A stretch of DNA of 64,000 nucleotides, from assembly GCF_008932115.1 (NCBI RefSeq), contig NZ_CP044543.1:5152501-5216500 (forward strand), read 5' to 3'. The notes beneath the pieces were generated by a model that did no database searches, was not told the origin of the DNA, and worked only from the letters and a program-made list of their open reading frames with translations. Origin of the DNA: Bradyrhizobium betae. Its GTDB lineage: Bacteria; Pseudomonadota; Alphaproteobacteria; Rhizobiales; Xanthobacteraceae. Positions within the stretch are counted from its first letter, which is position 1. Each line of letters starts with the position of its first letter. The position numbers were made by a program, and so were the translations under genes. Positions 63,005 to 64,000 of the stretch are shown piece after piece.

Positions 63005-64000
63005 ATGCCGATGCCCAAGCACATCCTCCCGACCACGGTGGTCGGGAGTTATCCGCAGCCGGAATGGCTGGTGAATCGCGCTATGCTGTCGAAGGTGGTG
63101 CCGCGCACCCGCCTGCACGACATGTGGCGATTGCCGGCGGAGCATCTGGAGGAGGCGCAGGACGATGCCACCATCGTCGCGATCCGCGACATGGAACGCG
63201 CCGGCATCGACATCGTGACGGATGGCGAGATCCGCCGCGAGAGCTACTCCAACCGTTTCGCGACCGCGCTCGACGGCATCGACGGGGACAATCCCGCGAT
63301 GATCGTCGCCCGCACCGGCAACACCCAGACCCCCGTGCCGCGCGTCGTCGGTCCCGTGAAACGCAAGGGCCCCGTGGAGCTGCACGACATGCAGTTCCTG
63401 CGCGAGAATACCGACCGCGCCGCCAAGATCACCTTGCCGGGCCCGTTCACGATGAGCCAGCAGGCCAAGAACGAGTTCTACAAGGACGACGAGGAGCTCG
63501 CGATGGCGCTCGCCGAGGCCGTCAATGCCGAGGCGCTCGACCTGCAAAAGGCAGGCGCCGACGTGATTCAGCTCGACGAGCCCTGGGTGCGCAACAATCC
63601 TGATCTTGCCAAGCGCTATGCCGTCAAGGCGATCAACCGCGCCCTGCAAGGCATCACCGTGCCGACCGTCGTGCATCTCTGCTTCGGCTATGCGGCGGTC
63701 GTGCCGGGGTCGAACAAGCCGGCCGGCTATTCTTTCCTCGCCGAGCTCGACGACACCATTGCCGACCAGATCTCGATCGAGGCGGCGCAGCCGAAGCTCG
63801 ATCTCGGCGTGCTGAAAGACCTCTCCTCGAAGAAGATCATGCTCGGCGTGCTCGACCTCGGCGATCCCTCCGTCGAGAGTGTCGATACCGTGGCCGACCG
63901 CATCCGCAACGGGCTCAAATACGTCTCACCGGATCGTCTGGTCGCGGCGCCCGATTGCGGCATGAAATACATGCCGCGCGCAACCGCGTTCGGGAAGCTC
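63005..64000 (+). CDS. MetE-like (cobalamin-independent methionine synthase C-terminal) protein, 3' partial
   Basis: First 332 residues; runs off the window. Starts ATG 63005 with AAGGAG upstream. UROD/MetE-like barrel: TVVGSYPQPEWLV, IVTDGEIRRESYSNRF, ITLPGPFTMSQQAKNEFY, VIQLDEPWVRNN and a zinc-site pattern of His in VHLCFGY and Cys in AAPDCGMKY. Lacks the N-terminal half of true MetE, so it is a stand-alone methyltransferase-type protein. In this catabolic operon it may transfer a methyl group from a pathway compound; that is inference. Confidence 0.88.
   Translation, partial: MPMPKHILPTTVVGSYPQPEWLVNRAMLSKVVPRTRLHDMWRLPAEHLEEAQDDATIVAIRDMERAGIDIVTDGEIRRESYSNRFATALDGIDGDNPAMIVARTGNTQTPVPRVVGPVKRKGPVELHDMQFLRENTDRAAKITLPGPFTMSQQAKNEFYKDDEELAMALAEAVNAEALDLQKAGADVIQLDEPWVRNNPDLAKRYAVKAINRALQGITVPTVVHLCFGYAAVVPGSNKPAGYSFLAELDDTIADQISIEAAQPKLDLGVLKDLSSKKIMLGVLDLGDPSVESVDTVADRIRNGLKYVSPDRLVAAPDCGMKYMPRATAFGKL

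Overview
The window is a high-GC alphaproteobacterial chromosome segment that looks like a photosynthetic Bradyrhizobium (or a close Rhodopseudomonas/Bradyrhizobium relative). Bases 1 to about 35.6 kb hold most of a photosynthesis gene cluster (PGC). The gene order bchCXYZ-pufQBALM / ppsR-bchG-bch2-bchP-tspO / cycA / ppsR2-bphP / hmuO-aerR / bchFNBHLM-lhaA-puhABC-acsF-puhE-hemA, with a bacteriophytochrome and heme oxygenase inside the cluster, is the arrangement I associate with photosynthetic Bradyrhizobium. This assignment is from memory of the family, not from a search.

Region by region. 1-7.7 kb: end of bchC, chlorophyllide reductase bchXYZ, then pufQ, LH1 pufBA and reaction-centre pufLM; no pufC follows. 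7.9-13.6 kb: first PpsR regulator translationally coupled to the late bacteriochlorophyll genes bchG and bchP, with the transporter-like bch2, a TspO and a small membrane protein. 13.6-19.6 kb: soluble cytochrome c2, second PpsR, a bacteriophytochrome lacking a kinase module, heme oxygenase and an AerR/PpaA-like B12-binding antirepressor. The cycA/ppsR2 and aerR/bchF gaps contain exact PpsR boxes (TGT-N12-ACA). 19.7-35.6 kb: one long, overlapping operon from bchF to hemA, covering DPOR (bchNB and bchL), Mg-chelatase H, methyltransferase, oxidative cyclase and RC-H assembly. Two genes here look damaged or misread: bchH carries a one-base frameshift in a G tract near 25788, and bchF has no normal start codon close to its conserved region. 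35.7-36.8 kb: three unrecognised small genes at the cluster edge.

37-64 kb is unrelated to photosynthesis and looks like catabolic/transport territory: a TctC-type binding protein, membrane metallophosphoesterase and GMC oxidoreductase, then two divergent catabolic gene sets that meet at a dyad near 54.55 kb. The leftward set (54.4 to 41 kb) encodes a hydroxyisobutyrate-dehydrogenase-like enzyme, a PrpD-family protein, a LivHMGF-type ABC system with LivM and LivG fused and two tandem binding proteins, a carboxymuconolactone-decarboxylase-like protein, two SDRs, GntR, TctC and acyl-CoA dehydrogenase. The rightward set (54.6 to 64 kb) starts with its own PrpD and carboxymuconolactone-decarboxylase paralogues, then a metallo-beta-lactamase-fold lactonase, GntR, an NMT1/SsuA-type ABC transporter with two permeases, a NodB-fold deacetylase with an altered metal motif, an FAH-family enzyme and a MetE-like protein cut by the window end. 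The substrates are not identifiable from sequence alone.

How the parts work together: light and oxygen signals (BphP plus biliverdin from HmuO, the two PpsR proteins, AerR, and possibly a FixK/FNR-type factor) control pigment synthesis, the reaction centre/LH1 complex and its cytochrome donor. The only cyclase seen is the O2-dependent AcsF, which fits an aerobic or microaerobic phototroph. No tRNA, rRNA, insertion sequence, prophage or CRISPR array was seen.
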